NCBI GenBank assembly: GCA_900554165.1
Contig: USGR01000010.1
Span: forward strand, 1-12,795
Length of the DNA: 12,795 bases
Reading direction: 5' to 3'
DNA from: an uncultured Oscillospiraceae bacterium
GTDB taxonomy: Bacteria; Bacillota_A; Clostridia; Oscillospirales; Acutalibacteraceae
Made by a program: the position numbers and the translations under genes. Shown here piece after piece: positions 1 through 8,402 of the stretch; position 1 is the first letter of the stretch; every line of letters begins with the position of its first letter. The notes beneath the pieces are model-generated. The model was given only the letters and a program-made list of their open reading frames with translations. It made no database searches and was not told the origin of the DNA.

Positions 1-39
1 ATAATCGAATGACCGTGAGCATTCATTTTGGAGGAAAAT

Positions 40-594
40 ATGATTAATACGCATGTAAAATTACCGGGATTAGATTTAAAGAATCCAGTTATGCCAGCAA
101 GTGGAACTTTTGGTTTTGGAGATGTGCCAGCAGCTAAGAAGTTTGATTTAAATGATCTTGGAGCAATGGTTATTAAGACTACTACTCCGCATGCAACAAC
201 AGGTAATCCTCAGCCGCAAATAGCTGTTTTAGAGACCGGAGTTTTAAATTCAGTTGGATTAACAAATCCTGGAGTTGATGCGGTAATTGAAGATAAGTTA
301 AAACCTTTACGTCAGAGTTATCCTGATTTGCCAATCATGGCTAGCGTTGGTGGCGAAGATGAAGCAGGTTATGTTGAAGTAGCTAAAAAATTATCTGATT
401 CAGGTTTAGTTAATGCTTTAGAAATTAATGTTTCTTGTCCTAACGTAAACCAAGGCGGAATGAGTTTTGGTGTTCATCCAGATGTAGTTGAATCTTTAAC
501 TAAGAAAATTAAGGCAGTGACTAATGTTCCCATTTATGTGAAGTTAACTCCAAATGTGACTGATATTACACAAATTTCTAAAGCTGCTGAAAAA
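40..594 (+). CDS. pyrD: Dihydroorotate dehydrogenase, class 1B, N-terminal 185 codons only
   Basis: This is the 5' part of a cytosolic flavoenzyme that oxidises dihydroorotate to orotate in pyrimidine synthesis. Class 1B enzymes use a cysteine as catalytic base and normally work with PyrK and NAD. Visible family motifs are the FMN-site segment [13 protein letters not shown] (residues 15-27), VIKTTTP (44-50), NSVGLTNPG (70-78), and NVSCPNV (130-136) with catalytic-type Cys133; the next barrel strand is VKLTPN (167-172). The ATG at 40 is chosen because GGAGG lies at 30-34; an in-frame TTG at 28 has no such site. The family is about 305 residues long. Recognisable sequence stops after KAAEK (residue 185), where a further AGADG-type segment is expected. 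The frame stays open to 1134 but encodes nothing pyrD-like. AT-rich codon use and sequence style point to Lactobacillaceae, unlike the rest of the window. Confidence 0.85.
590..594. other. Join between two unrelated DNAs (probable chimera breakpoint)
   Basis: The sequence changes here from AT-rich Lactobacillus-like DNA to GC-richer clostridial DNA. Reading right, pyrD homology ends at the lysine codon 592-594. Reading left on the minus strand, the helicase segment KLKNAAVF ends with its phenylalanine codon at the same three bases, and the following residues no longer look like a helicase. The run of five A at 590-594 could belong to either side. Two genes in opposite orientation, both cut in mid-domain at one point with only a few shared bases, is what a misassembly or ligation chimera looks like. 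A true recombination is possible but less likely. Confidence 0.8.
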
Positions 595-3500
595 CACCGC
601 TGCATTCTTAAGCTTATCAAGCGAAGATGTCGCTCCAAACTCCTGCTCCCATTTTTCTATCAGCTTGTGCGGCTTCTCCTTTTTTACGAGCGGCAGCCAT
701 GCTTCTGCCCGCTCAAGCCATTTGTCAAGCGGGAAGTCTATCGCGCCTTGCTCTTTTCGCTCCTGTGCCTCAGCACTGCTCTGCACTGCGCCAAGCTCAT
801 GGCCGTCCTGCCGATACTCCTTCGCCACATCTGCACTGAGCCCGCCGGGCAGGTCCGTTTGAATTTTTTGCATCTGCTCTGCCTGATGCAGCGCATCAGG
901 CATCTCTATTTCGCCGTCGGTTGGCGTAGAGGACGCCCTCTTCTGCGCATTACCGATACTCTCGCCTATATTAAGCGCTGTGGTGTCGGAATTAGGATTA
1001 CATGCGGTATTGTCCCTCTCATTTCCCGCCGCCAAATTGGCGCTGCGGGATACGCTGTTGTAAAAAGCCTCTCTTATTGCCTCAGCGTCGAACGTCTTAA
1101 TTCCGGCGCAGATTTTTTTGGCTTTCTCGATTAAATCCGCCGGGCAGCCCCACAGCAGGCGCAGCGATGTTGCCAGCGACGCCAAATCAGATATATCTTC
1201 AAGCGAATGGAAAAATGAAAGAACGCCTCTTACATCGTCGGAGCTTAAATAGTCCTCGCGGCCGCTTATAACGCAGGGGATGTCGTCATGGCGCAAGCAC
1301 TTCTCAATCAGCTCAAGCTGCCGATGCGTGCGGCAAAGCACGGCAATATCCGAAAAGGACGCCGCCTCCCTTTCGTGATGCATTGACTGCGCCTCCAGCA
1401 TATCTACGCCGCCCGCCATGCGCCCTATTTCCTTGGCAATATATATTCCCTCGCCGAGCTCGTCGGCCGTCCTTACAACACGCACCGCTTCGCCGGCCGG
1501 CAGGTTGGGGTTAAGCAGACGTTTTTCGCCGGGATTTTTTTCTATTACCGCTGCCGCCGCCTGTAAAATCTCCGGCGTTGAGCGGTAATTTTCTTTAAGG
1601 CGTATTTCACACATATCCGGAAAGCTCTCATGCAGTCGCTCAAAGCATCGGCCGGTCGAGCCTCTAAAACCGTAAATAGACTGGTCGGGGTCGCCTATCA
1701 CAAACAGGCTGTCACAGCACTTGCTCCACAGATTTATCAGCTCAAACTGCATATCGTTTATGTCCTGAAACTCGTCTATCAGCAGATATTTAAAGCTTCT
1801 GCGTCCCGTGATATCAATTTTTAACGCTTCTGTCAGCAAGTCGTCAAAGTCCAGAACGCCAAGCTCTTTAAGCCGCGCGCAGTAGGCGTTATACAGCTCT
1901 GCGTCTATGCCGCTGTCCTCTATATCGGCGCCGTTCTTGACCTTGGACACGGCGCTGATATAGCTTTTTGCGCTTATTTTACGCCCGGCGCTGCGCAGCA
2001 GCTCGTCCGCTATGTCCAGCGCCTCGCCCTCGCTTATAAGCTGTGCGCCGCTCAGCATATTAAGGCAAATGGAGTGAAAGGTGCCAATAGTTATTTTAGA
2101 TGCCGCGCGCTTGCCGCCGAGCTGCTTTTCAAGGCGCTCGCGCATCTCTGCCGCCGCCTGATTTGTAAAGGTAACGGCGGTAATCTCATCGGGCCTTACG
2201 CCAAGATTGCTTATTAAATACTCTATGCGGGAAATAAGTGTTTTTGTCTTTCCGGTACCCGGTCCGGCGATTACCGCTACAACCCGCTCGGAGGCTGTAG
2301 CCGCGCGCTGCTGCTCCATATTAAGCGCCGCCAGCCCCGATTTTGACGCGTCTTTATAAACATCGGCGGCAAGCTCCGCCGCCTGTTCGGATGAGACGGA
2401 CTTGACTGATTTTTTATACTCCCGCTTGGCTTTTTCCTTAATTTGCATCGACTGGACGCCGAACAGCGACATCTGCCCGTTAAGCTGCTCTATCTCAGAT
2501 GGGGTGAGCAGCGATATTACTCCATACTCGCCGTCAAACCCGGCGCGGCGCGACACCTTGCCCTGCCTGAGCCGGCGTATGCCCTCGGCTACACACGGCC
2601 CGGCTGTTTTTTCTATGTCTTCAATGGGCGCCGTGCGCAGAATGTAAAACTCCGGTCCAAGCTCGCTTAAAATATTTTCATATCTCTGAAGCGTTTTTTT
2701 ACTCGTTGCCGACGTTCCGGTCGAGGCGGCTATAACCTCCGGCAGCGGCACCAAGCTTTCATACGGCTTCGCGCCATCCGGACGATGGCCTGCCGGACGG
2801 TCGGCAAGCTCTTCCACCCTGTGCTCAACCCCTATTGTCAGCTTTTTGCCGCATACAGGACATATATTCCCAAGCTCTGCCGCTTCAACAGGCGTTAAAC
2901 ATACGCCGCAGTTGCGGTGTCCGTCAAGGTGATATTTTCCCTCTTCGGGGAAAAACTCAATTGTGCCCGAAAAGCCATTGCCGGTGCGTATGGCTTCAAC
3001 CATTTCCGTGTATGAAAGGCCGGTGTCTAAAATATCCGCCTCTCTGCCCAGCTTTGCCGGGGAATGCGCATCGGAGTGCGACACCAGCGTCAGGCCGTCA
3101 AGCTGCGAAACTCTCCAGTTCATTGGCGGGTCGGATGAAAGCCCCGTTTCCACTGCGTGGATATAAGGGGTTAAGTCGTCAAAGCATTCTTTTATGCTGT
3201 CAAAGCCGGAAAAGGCGCCGAACATGGCAAAATGCGGCGTCCATATATGCGCCGGTATAAACTCTGCGTTGGGACAGGTTTCCAGTGTTATTTCCAGCAA
3301 GTCCCTGCTGTCAAGCCCTAAAATAGGCCGCCCGTCGGAGTGGATGTTGCCTATCGCCTCAAGCTTTGCCGAAAGCTCGTCGGCGGCTTCTAAGCTCGGC
3401 AGTATTATCACATTATGTACCTTGCGGGTCTTGCCGCCGCGCTTATAAATCGAGCTTATTTCTCCCGTTACCACAAACCGCGGCGTCTCTGCGCCCACAT

Positions 3501-3720
3501 CGCACGGCAGACGCAAATCGTCCCGCAAAGTATACAGCCCCTCTTCTGCAGGGACAAGCTGCTCTTTAAGCTCTGCGCGCCATGCCGGATGTGTGAAATC
3601 GCCCGTGCCGATAAGCTGAATGCCTTTGCGGCGCGCCCAGAACTCTAAGTGCGGAGCATCGCCGTCCTTGCTGGTGGCGCGCGAAAAGCGCGAGTGTATA
3701 TGAAGATCCGCTATATACAT
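592..3720 (-). CDS. EndoQ-like PHP nuclease fused to UvrD-type SF1 helicase, C-terminus missing
   Basis: A two-part DNA-repair protein. Residues 1-420 resemble EndoQ (TIGR00375-like PHP proteins), an endonuclease that nicks DNA 5' of deaminated bases. Metal-binding PHP positions are visible: H7 and H9 (LHIHS), D41/H44 (GDFTH), E87, H102, H158, and D217/H219 (HSDAH). A zinc ribbon follows (C271, C274, C287, C290), then the EndoQ hallmark [10 protein letters not shown] (300-309). After a charged linker comes a UvrD/PcrA-type 3'-5' helicase: Q-motif LNMEQQRA, Walker A AGPGTGKT (485-492), [21 protein letters not shown] (646-653), [12 protein letters not shown] and LKENYRST. Helicase motifs V and VI are absent because native sequence ends at residue 1043, at the join; the frame continues into foreign DNA to 544. 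Residues about 889-1000 form a hydrophilic Asn/Ser/Gln/Ala-rich insertion. The start ATG at 3718-3720 has AAGGTG upstream and a good promoter. Substrate specificity is inferred from family. Confidence 0.9.
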
Positions 3721-3758
3721 AATGACACCTTCTGTCGTATATATAATTTAATAGTATA

Positions 3759-3787
3759 ATTATAGTATTTTGGGTAGTTAAATACAA
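3759..3787 (-). promoter_or_regulatory. Sigma-A-type promoter of the PHP-UvrD gene
   Basis: On the minus strand, TTGTAT (3787-3782) and a perfect TATAAT (3764-3759) are separated by 17 bases. The predicted start is near 3752, about 32 bases before the ATG at 3720. The surroundings are very AT-rich. Confidence 0.65.
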
Positions 3788-3886
3788 CGAACAAATCAAT
3801 AAATGATGATTTTAACAGGATTTTTCATTGTTTTCTCGCTAATATTTCTTAACTGAACTTTTGCGGCAACTCCAGCCGACAAAACA

Positions 3887-3915
3887 TTGCTTTATTTGAT
3901 AAAATATGATATATT
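3887..3915 (+). promoter_or_regulatory. Sigma-A-type extended -10 promoter of the lipoprotein gene
   Basis: TTGCTT at 3887-3892 and TATATT at 3910-3915 are 17 bases apart, with an extended -10 TGA immediately before the -10 box. Transcription would start near 3922, about 20 bases before the chosen ATG at 3942. It is divergent from the PHP-UvrD promoter about 100 bases away. Confidence 0.55.
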
Positions 3916-3941
3916 GGTAAAAACGTGAATAGGGGATGCGT

Positions 3942-4547
3942 ATGAATAATAAAATCAGATTATTGGCTGTCATATTTCTTCTCCTTATAATGTCTGCCGC
4001 TGTGTTTTTAAACGGCTGTTCGTCGGAAAACAGCAGTAATACGGCGGGCGGAACTTTGCTCAGCGGCTTATTAGCTTCAACAGAGATTTCTTCAAGTGCA
4101 AATACGGACGCATTAGGCTCAGATAACTCTTTGCTCGGTTCAGGACAAAGCCCTGAAAGCCCCGCTCATGAGAGCACTATAGAAACATCTGGTGAAAAAG
4201 ATTCTTCCTCAAAAGCAAAAACTTTATCGTCAGAAAGCCCAACCTCTTCTAAAGCCGCTGAATTGTCCAGCGTGGCCGGCCGAGAAAGCTCCATTTCATC
4301 CACTTCGTCGGAAGCCGTTTCATCATATCCTTTAATAATTTATCCTGAAAACGAGACTTTCGAAGTCCCGTCTACAATGGAGTATCATAAGGGAAACTGT
4401 GAAGTTTTAACGGCGTTGAGAAGAAATAAGGCGGAAGTAAACCGCTGTCGGACTGGATTTAGGAACAACGAATTTTGTTATATCGCCGACGATGCCTATT
4501 CGCCGTGCAAAATTTGCAATCCTGAAAAAATAACTTATTTTAAATAG
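3942..4547 (+). CDS. Small serine-rich lipoprotein with C-terminal cysteine domain
   Basis: A predicted secreted lipoprotein of 201 residues; I do not recognise a named family for the whole protein. Residues 4-22 are a hydrophobic signal segment followed by lipobox LNGC, so Cys26 would be lipidated and the protein anchored outside the cell membrane. Residues 27-128 are a Ser/Ala/Glu/Thr-rich low-complexity stalk, probably unstructured and wall-spanning. The C-terminal 70 residues are compact, with His149, Cys153, Cys169, Cys179 and a final SPCKICNP (Cys189, Cys192). An HxxxC followed by a late PCxxCxP resembles the short metal-binding tails seen after secreted nuclease or SH3-like domains, so zinc binding or a disulfide is possible. 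The ATG at 3942 is preferred over 3936 because AGGGGAT at 3931-3937 can only serve the downstream start. Monocistronic, with its own promoter and terminator. Confidence 0.75.
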   Translation: MNNKIRLLAVIFLLLIMSAAVFLNGCSSENSSNTAGGTLLSGLLASTEISSSANTDALGSDNSLLGSGQSPESPAHESTIETSGEKDSSSKAKTLSSESPTSSKAAELSSVAGRESSISSTSSEAVSSYPLIIYPENETFEVPSTMEYHKGNCEVLTALRRNKAEVNRCRTGFRNNEFCYIADDAYSPCKICNPEKITYFK

Positions 4548-4563
4548 CAACCTCTCTGCTCAT

Positions 4564-4593
4564 GGCGCTCTTTTTATGTAAGAGCGCCGTTTT
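4564..4593 (+). terminator. Rho-independent terminator of the lipoprotein gene
   Basis: GGCGCTCTT (4564-4572) pairs perfectly with AAGAGCGCC (4580-4588) around a 7-base loop and is followed by GTTTT. It begins 17 bases after the stop codon. Confidence 0.85.
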
Positions 4594-4735
4594 AAATTTT
4601 TAAGCAGAAATTTTCCCTACTTTTTAACCTGCCTAAAATCAATATATCAATATATAAGAAGAAGCATAAACTTAAAAAGTTCTGACAGCGGCGTCTTGAC
4701 AACCGACAGTTGCTTAAATAGCACTTTTGGCTTTA

Positions 4736-4763
4736 TTGCATTGATATAAGCATATGATATAAT
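4736..4763 (+). promoter_or_regulatory. Extended -10 promoter of the HTH/ADP-ribosylglycohydrolase gene
   Basis: A perfect TATAAT lies at 4758-4763, preceded by TGA (extended -10), with a poor -35 TTGCAT at 4736-4741 (spacer 16). The start would be near 4770, 23 bases before the ATG. A consensus TTGACA at 4696-4701 lies upstream but has no good -10 at the right distance. The weak -35 fits a promoter under regulation, perhaps by the HTH domain it drives; that is inference. Confidence 0.5.
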
Positions 4764-4792
4764 CAAAGCATTAAAAATGGGAGGTTATAATT

Positions 4793-6373
4793 ATGGCGAT
4801 AAGCAATATGATAAATAAGCTGCGCACCAACGCAAATATGTCTCAGGAGCAGTTTGCTGAGCTGTTCGGCATCTCTCGGCAGTCGGTGCAGAAATGGGAG
4901 TACGGCTCATCTGTGCCGGAGCTTGACAAACTTATTAAAATATGCAAGTATTTTGACGTTTCTCTTGATGCTTTAGTCCTTGAAAGCGATACACGTATTA
5001 CAGAGGAGCTAAGCTTTAATAAAGCCATTAAGCCTAAATATGCAAATCTACACGAGTGGGAATCATATTCTTCAAACTTGCTTACAGAGTGCCAGCAGTC
5101 GATAGAAGAGGGGCTTGACATAGAGCCGTATAAAGACGTGTTCACTGCCACTGCGAGGCTGCCCAAAAACGAGATAAAGAAAAAGCTCGGCGATATTCTT
5201 TTTGAGGTAGTAATCAATGCCAAAACGGCAGAAGGCTACAAGTATATTGAACCGTCGGCGCTTGAAGAAATAAAAAATTTAAGAATTGACGCCAAGGCGT
5301 TGCCGGATGTTAACGAAAGCCTGCTGGAGTCCAAGATTTACGGCGCATGGATGGGCAGGGTCTGCGGATGTCTTTTGGGAAAAACAGTGGAGGGCATCAG
5401 AACAGACGAATTAATTCCATTTTTAAAAGAAACCGGCAACTATCCCATGCATAGATATATCCTGCGCAGCGATTTAAATGATGATATAATAAACAAATAT
5501 AAATTCCGCTTTGCAAGCAGATGCTGCGCTGACGTAATAGACGGAATGCCGGTAGATGATGATACAAATTATACCGTATTAGCGCAGAAGGTAGTCGAAA
5601 AATACGGCAGGGATTTTACTGCCTATGATGTTTCGAGAGCATGGCTGGAGCTTCAGAGCAAAAATGCATATTGCACGGCGGAGCGTGTAGCTTTCTGCAA
5701 CTTTGTCAAAGGATTTGAACCGCCCGAGTCAGCGGTTTATAAAAATCCCTACCGCGAGTGGATAGGCGCACAAATTCGCGGTGACTATTTCGGATATATT
5801 AATCCTGGAAATCCCGAGCTGGCCGCCGAAATGGCTTTTCGCGATGCGTCGATTTCTCATGTCAAAAACGGTATATACGGTGAAATGTTTGTTGCGGCAA
5901 TGCTTGCCGCCGCCGCCTGTACTGACGATATAAAAGAAATTATACTCAGCGGACTTGCACAGATACCGCATACTTCACGGCTGTACGAAGCCATTATGGA
6001 TGTGCTGACGGGCTTTGAAAACGGAACTTCGCAGAAAGACTGCTTTGCCGATATCCACAGCCGGTATGATGAATATACCTCTCACGGCTGGTGCCACACA
6101 ATACCGAACGCGATGATAGTTGCGGCGTCTCTGCTTTACGGCGGCGATTTTGGCAAGTCCATCTGCATGTCGGTAGAAACCGGCTTCGACACCGACTGCA
6201 ACGGTGCGACCGTGGGCTCTATTCTCGGCATGGCAAAGGGCATAGGCTGTATTGACTCTGTTTGGACAAATCCTATAAACGATACACTGTATACTTCTAT
6301 TTTCGGCGTTGGAACAATTAAAATTTCCGATGCTGCGAAAAACACAATGAAACACGTTAAAATCTTAAAGTAA
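4793..6373 (+). CDS. Cro/CI-type HTH domain fused to ADP-ribosylglycohydrolase
   Basis: A 526-residue fusion. Residues 5-62 form a Cro/CI (XRE) helix-turn-helix: INKLRTNANMSQEQFAELFG, then SRQSVQKWE (recognition helix) and VPELDKLIKICKYFDVSLD. Residues 65-175 are a linker without recognised motifs. From residue 178 there is a DraG/ARH-type ADP-ribosylglycohydrolase, which removes ADP-ribose from proteins or related conjugates using a binuclear metal site. Visible motifs are GAWMGRVCGCLLGKTVEG (184-201), metal-site DDDT (255-258), a family-typical H356-x3-G-x2-GE segment, and GFDTDCNGATVGSILG (464-479) with D466 and D468. GGGAGG at 4779-4784 sets the ATG. No ADP-ribosyltransferase such as DraT or DarT is encoded nearby, so the substrate is unknown. 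The architecture suggests a transcription factor whose DNA binding is coupled to an ADP-ribose-type ligand or reaction; that is inference. Confidence 0.88.
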   Translation: MAISNMINKLRTNANMSQEQFAELFGISRQSVQKWEYGSSVPELDKLIKICKYFDVSLDALVLESDTRITEELSFNKAIKPKYANLHEWESYSSNLLTECQQSIEEGLDIEPYKDVFTATARLPKNEIKKKLGDILFEVVINAKTAEGYKYIEPSALEEIKNLRIDAKALPDVNESLLESKIYGAWMGRVCGCLLGKTVEGIRTDELIPFLKETGNYPMHRYILRSDLNDDIINKYKFRFASRCCADVIDGMPVDDDTNYTVLAQKVVEKYGRDFTAYDVSRAWLELQSKNAYCTAERVAFCNFVKGFEPPESAVYKNPYREWIGAQIRGDYFGYINPGNPELAAEMAFRDASISHVKNGIYGEMFVAAMLAAAACTDDIKEIILSGLAQIPHTSRLYEAIMDVLTGFENGTSQKDCFADIHSRYDEYTSHGWCHTIPNAMIVAASLLYGGDFGKSICMSVETGFDTDCNGATVGSILGMAKGIGCIDSVWTNPINDTLYTSIFGVGTIKISDAAKNTMKHVKILK

Positions 6374-6446
6374 AGTGAGTAAAATTTTAAAGCGGGCGCA
6401 AATGGGCTTAAGCTGCTCTGCATATTCGCAAAGCACTTGTTCCGCT

Positions 6447-6490
6447 AACACAAAATACGCCGAGATATCTCGGCGTATTTTGTGTTTTGA
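6447..6490 (+). terminator. Perfect 40-base palindrome, bidirectional-type terminator
   Basis: Bases 6447-6466 are perfectly complementary to 6467-6486. The core is CGCCGAGATATCTCGGCG, flanked by AAAATA on the left and TATTTT on the right, so a U-tract follows the hairpin on either strand. It lies 74 bases after the ADP-ribosylglycohydrolase stop codon and would end that transcript. It could also stop minus-strand transcription coming from the ABC-F gene. Confidence 0.8.
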
Positions 6491-6820
6491 TGGGTAAATC
6501 CGCGTAATAAACCAGCAGATAACCATTAAAAGTCTTTAACTTAAGGTAACAAGCAAAGCGAGATACAAATAACACTTTATCCAATACAACCATTAAAGCG
6601 GCAAGCTGCATCTGGCTATATAATGAGTATAATGCTGACTTAACCTATCTTTTATTCCTTAAGCGGCGCTCATTTCGCAGTACGCTCTGATATATATAAA
6701 CAGCTCACATCTGATAGCAGCAGTATAATATACTTTGCTGTTTTTTGTACTTTTGCTTTGCAAAAACTATCTTTTCTTAAAAAGCACTTTATGTCCTTTT
6801 CCTGCTTAAAACTTCCTCTG
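6487..6820. other. Non-coding gap between convergent genes
   Basis: No convincing gene lies in this gap between the convergent ADP-ribosylglycohydrolase and ABC-F genes. One weaker plus-strand hairpin is present: CAGCAGTATA (6718-6727) pairs with TATAC/TGCTG (6729-6740, two unpaired T) and is followed by six T (6741-6746), possibly a backup terminator. TTTTGC/GCAAAA at 6751-6765 is another small stem. No clear minus-strand terminator follows the ABC-F stop codon before the 40-base palindrome. Confidence 0.45.
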
Positions 6821-8359
6821 TTATTTTTGGAGGCACTTGGTTATATCTGCAATATCATCGGCAAAATCTTCATAAAAAGCCTTTTCATGCGACACTAAAA
6901 GCAGGCTGCCCTCAAAGTTTTTAAGGGCTTCTTTAAGCGACTTTTTGGCCTGTTCGTCCAGATGGTTTGTCGGCTCGTCCATAATCAGCATATGACACGG
7001 CGACAGTGTCAGCAGACACAGCTTAACCTTGGCCTGCTCGCCGCCGCTCAGCGTTCCTACCGCCTGCTTTGCATGCTCGCTGGAGACGGCGCATTTAGAA
7101 AGGCTTGCACGTATCTCTTTTTCCGACATATTCGGAAATGCGTCGGCTACCACCTGCATAGGCGTGCTGTCCGCATTTTCCCATTTAAGCCCCTGCTCAT
7201 AGTATCCCACTTTTATTTTATCAGAAAGCCGACATTTCCCGCCCAGCGGCTTTAGCTGGCCAAGCAGCGTCTTAATCAATGTAGATTTGCCTATGCCGTT
7301 AAAGCCGGTTATAACTATCTTCTCTCCGCTGCTTATTGTTAAATTTAAGCCCGAAAAGAGCTTGTAATAATATCCTACCGCTAAGTCCTCGGCCTGTATG
7401 TGGATTTTTTCGCCGCCGCTCAGCGCTTTAAATGAAAATACCGGCGCCGCTTTGTTCTGGCTTGGCGGAGCCAGACGCTCCAGCCGCTCGAGCTGTTTGC
7501 GCCGCCCCTTTGCGTTCTTGCTGTTGACACCGGCTATGTTTTTGCGTATATACTCCTCCGTCTTTTTTATTTCCTTTTGCTGAGCTTCGTACCGGCGCCG
7601 ATAATCCTCTTTTGCGTGCTCTTTCTGCTTAATATAATCGGAAAATTTTCCGACATATTTGCGCATTTCGCCGTTGTCAACATCGCATATGCAGTTGGAT
7701 ATGCGCTCTAAAAACGCATAGTCGTGCGATACCACCATAAACGCCCGCTTGCTTTCGGACAAATAATCGGCCAGCCAGTCAATGTGCTGAACATCAAGAA
7801 AGTTTGTCGGCTCATCTAAAAGCAAAACGTCGGGGTCCTTAAGCAGCAGCTTTGCCAATATAACCTTTGCCCTCTGCCCGCCGCTTATCTCCGATATTTT
7901 GGAGTTAAGACCTATCGCCGTAAGGCCCAACCCATTGGCAATCTTATCCACCGACGTGTCTATCTGATAGAAATTAGCCGCATCCAGCTTGTTTTGATAC
8001 TGGGTTATTATCGCCCAGTTCTTTTCAAGATTATCCACATCTGCATAAAGGGCTGACAGCTCCTTTTCTATCTTATACAGCTCTTTATAAGCCGATTTCA
8101 TAAACTCTAAAATAGTACAGTCTTTATCTATTTTGGCATATTGGTCCAAATGTCCCACAGATATTCTTTTATCCCATACCACACTGCCGGCATCAGGAAG
8201 AATATCTCCGCCGCATAAGCTTATAAGCGTGCTTTTGCCCACGCCGTTGTGGCCTACAATTCCCATGTGGTCGCCCTTATACAGCGACAGGCTCGCGTTT
8301 TTATATATTACCTTATCGCCATATGAATAGTTTAAATTTGTTATTTCCAGCAAACTCAT
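6821..8359 (-). CDS. ABC-F family ATPase (ribosome-protection type)
   Basis: A 512-residue soluble protein with two ABC ATPase domains and no membrane segment, the mark of the ABC-F family that acts on the ribosome; many members eject antibiotics from the peptidyl-transferase centre. Domain 1: Walker A GHNGVGKST (36-44), signature SGGQ (159-162), Walker B LLLDEPTNFLD (179-189), H-loop His212. A basic helical linker, residues about 240-300, contains repeated Lys/Arg/Glu helices and GRRKQLERLERL; it would reach into the tRNA site. Domain 2: Walker A TGFNGIGKST (351-360), SGGEQ (438-442), LIMDEPTNHLD (458-468), His491. Length about 500 suits the Vga/Lsa/Msr/CplR-like size class rather than EttA/Uup, but drug specificity cannot be read from sequence. 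The ATG at 8357-8359 has AGAGG at 8365-8369. The long structured leader upstream supports drug-inducible expression. Confidence 0.9.
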   Translation of the reverse strand: MSLLEITNLNYSYGDKVIYKNASLSLYKGDHMGIVGHNGVGKSTLISLCGGDILPDAGSVVWDKRISVGHLDQYAKIDKDCTILEFMKSAYKELYKIEKELSALYADVDNLEKNWAIITQYQNKLDAANFYQIDTSVDKIANGLGLTAIGLNSKISEISGGQRAKVILAKLLLKDPDVLLLDEPTNFLDVQHIDWLADYLSESKRAFMVVSHDYAFLERISNCICDVDNGEMRKYVGKFSDYIKQKEHAKEDYRRRYEAQQKEIKKTEEYIRKNIAGVNSKNAKGRRKQLERLERLAPPSQNKAAPVFSFKALSGGEKIHIQAEDLAVGYYYKLFSGLNLTISSGEKIVITGFNGIGKSTLIKTLLGQLKPLGGKCRLSDKIKVGYYEQGLKWENADSTPMQVVADAFPNMSEKEIRASLSKCAVSSEHAKQAVGTLSGGEQAKVKLCLLTLSPCHMLIMDEPTNHLDEQAKKSLKEALKNFEGSLLLVSHEKAFYEDFADDIADITKCLQK

Positions 8360-8402
8360 TTTAACCTCTTCCCCTTATATCAATTCCTCAAAGTCATTAT
8401 TA

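Noticed and set aside
544..591. Last 16 codons of the minus-strand helicase frame
   Set aside because: They are antisense to conserved pyrD sequence and contain no helicase motif; they are foreign DNA read through to a chance stop.
595..1134. Open frame continuing pyrD to 1134 on the plus strand
   Set aside because: The residues after 594 have no resemblance to dihydroorotate dehydrogenase and lie antisense to a well-supported helicase segment; the frame is open by chance.
4793..6373. Reading the HTH-ADP-ribosylglycohydrolase gene as half of a DarTG- or DraTG-like pair, or as an anti-phage system
   Set aside because: No ADP-ribosyltransferase, macrodomain, toxin or phage-defence gene lies beside it; its promoter and terminator isolate it.
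6408..6611. 67-codon minus-strand ORF covering the 40-base palindrome
   Set aside because: It is made largely of the palindromic terminator, has no clear ribosome binding site and no recognisable protein features.
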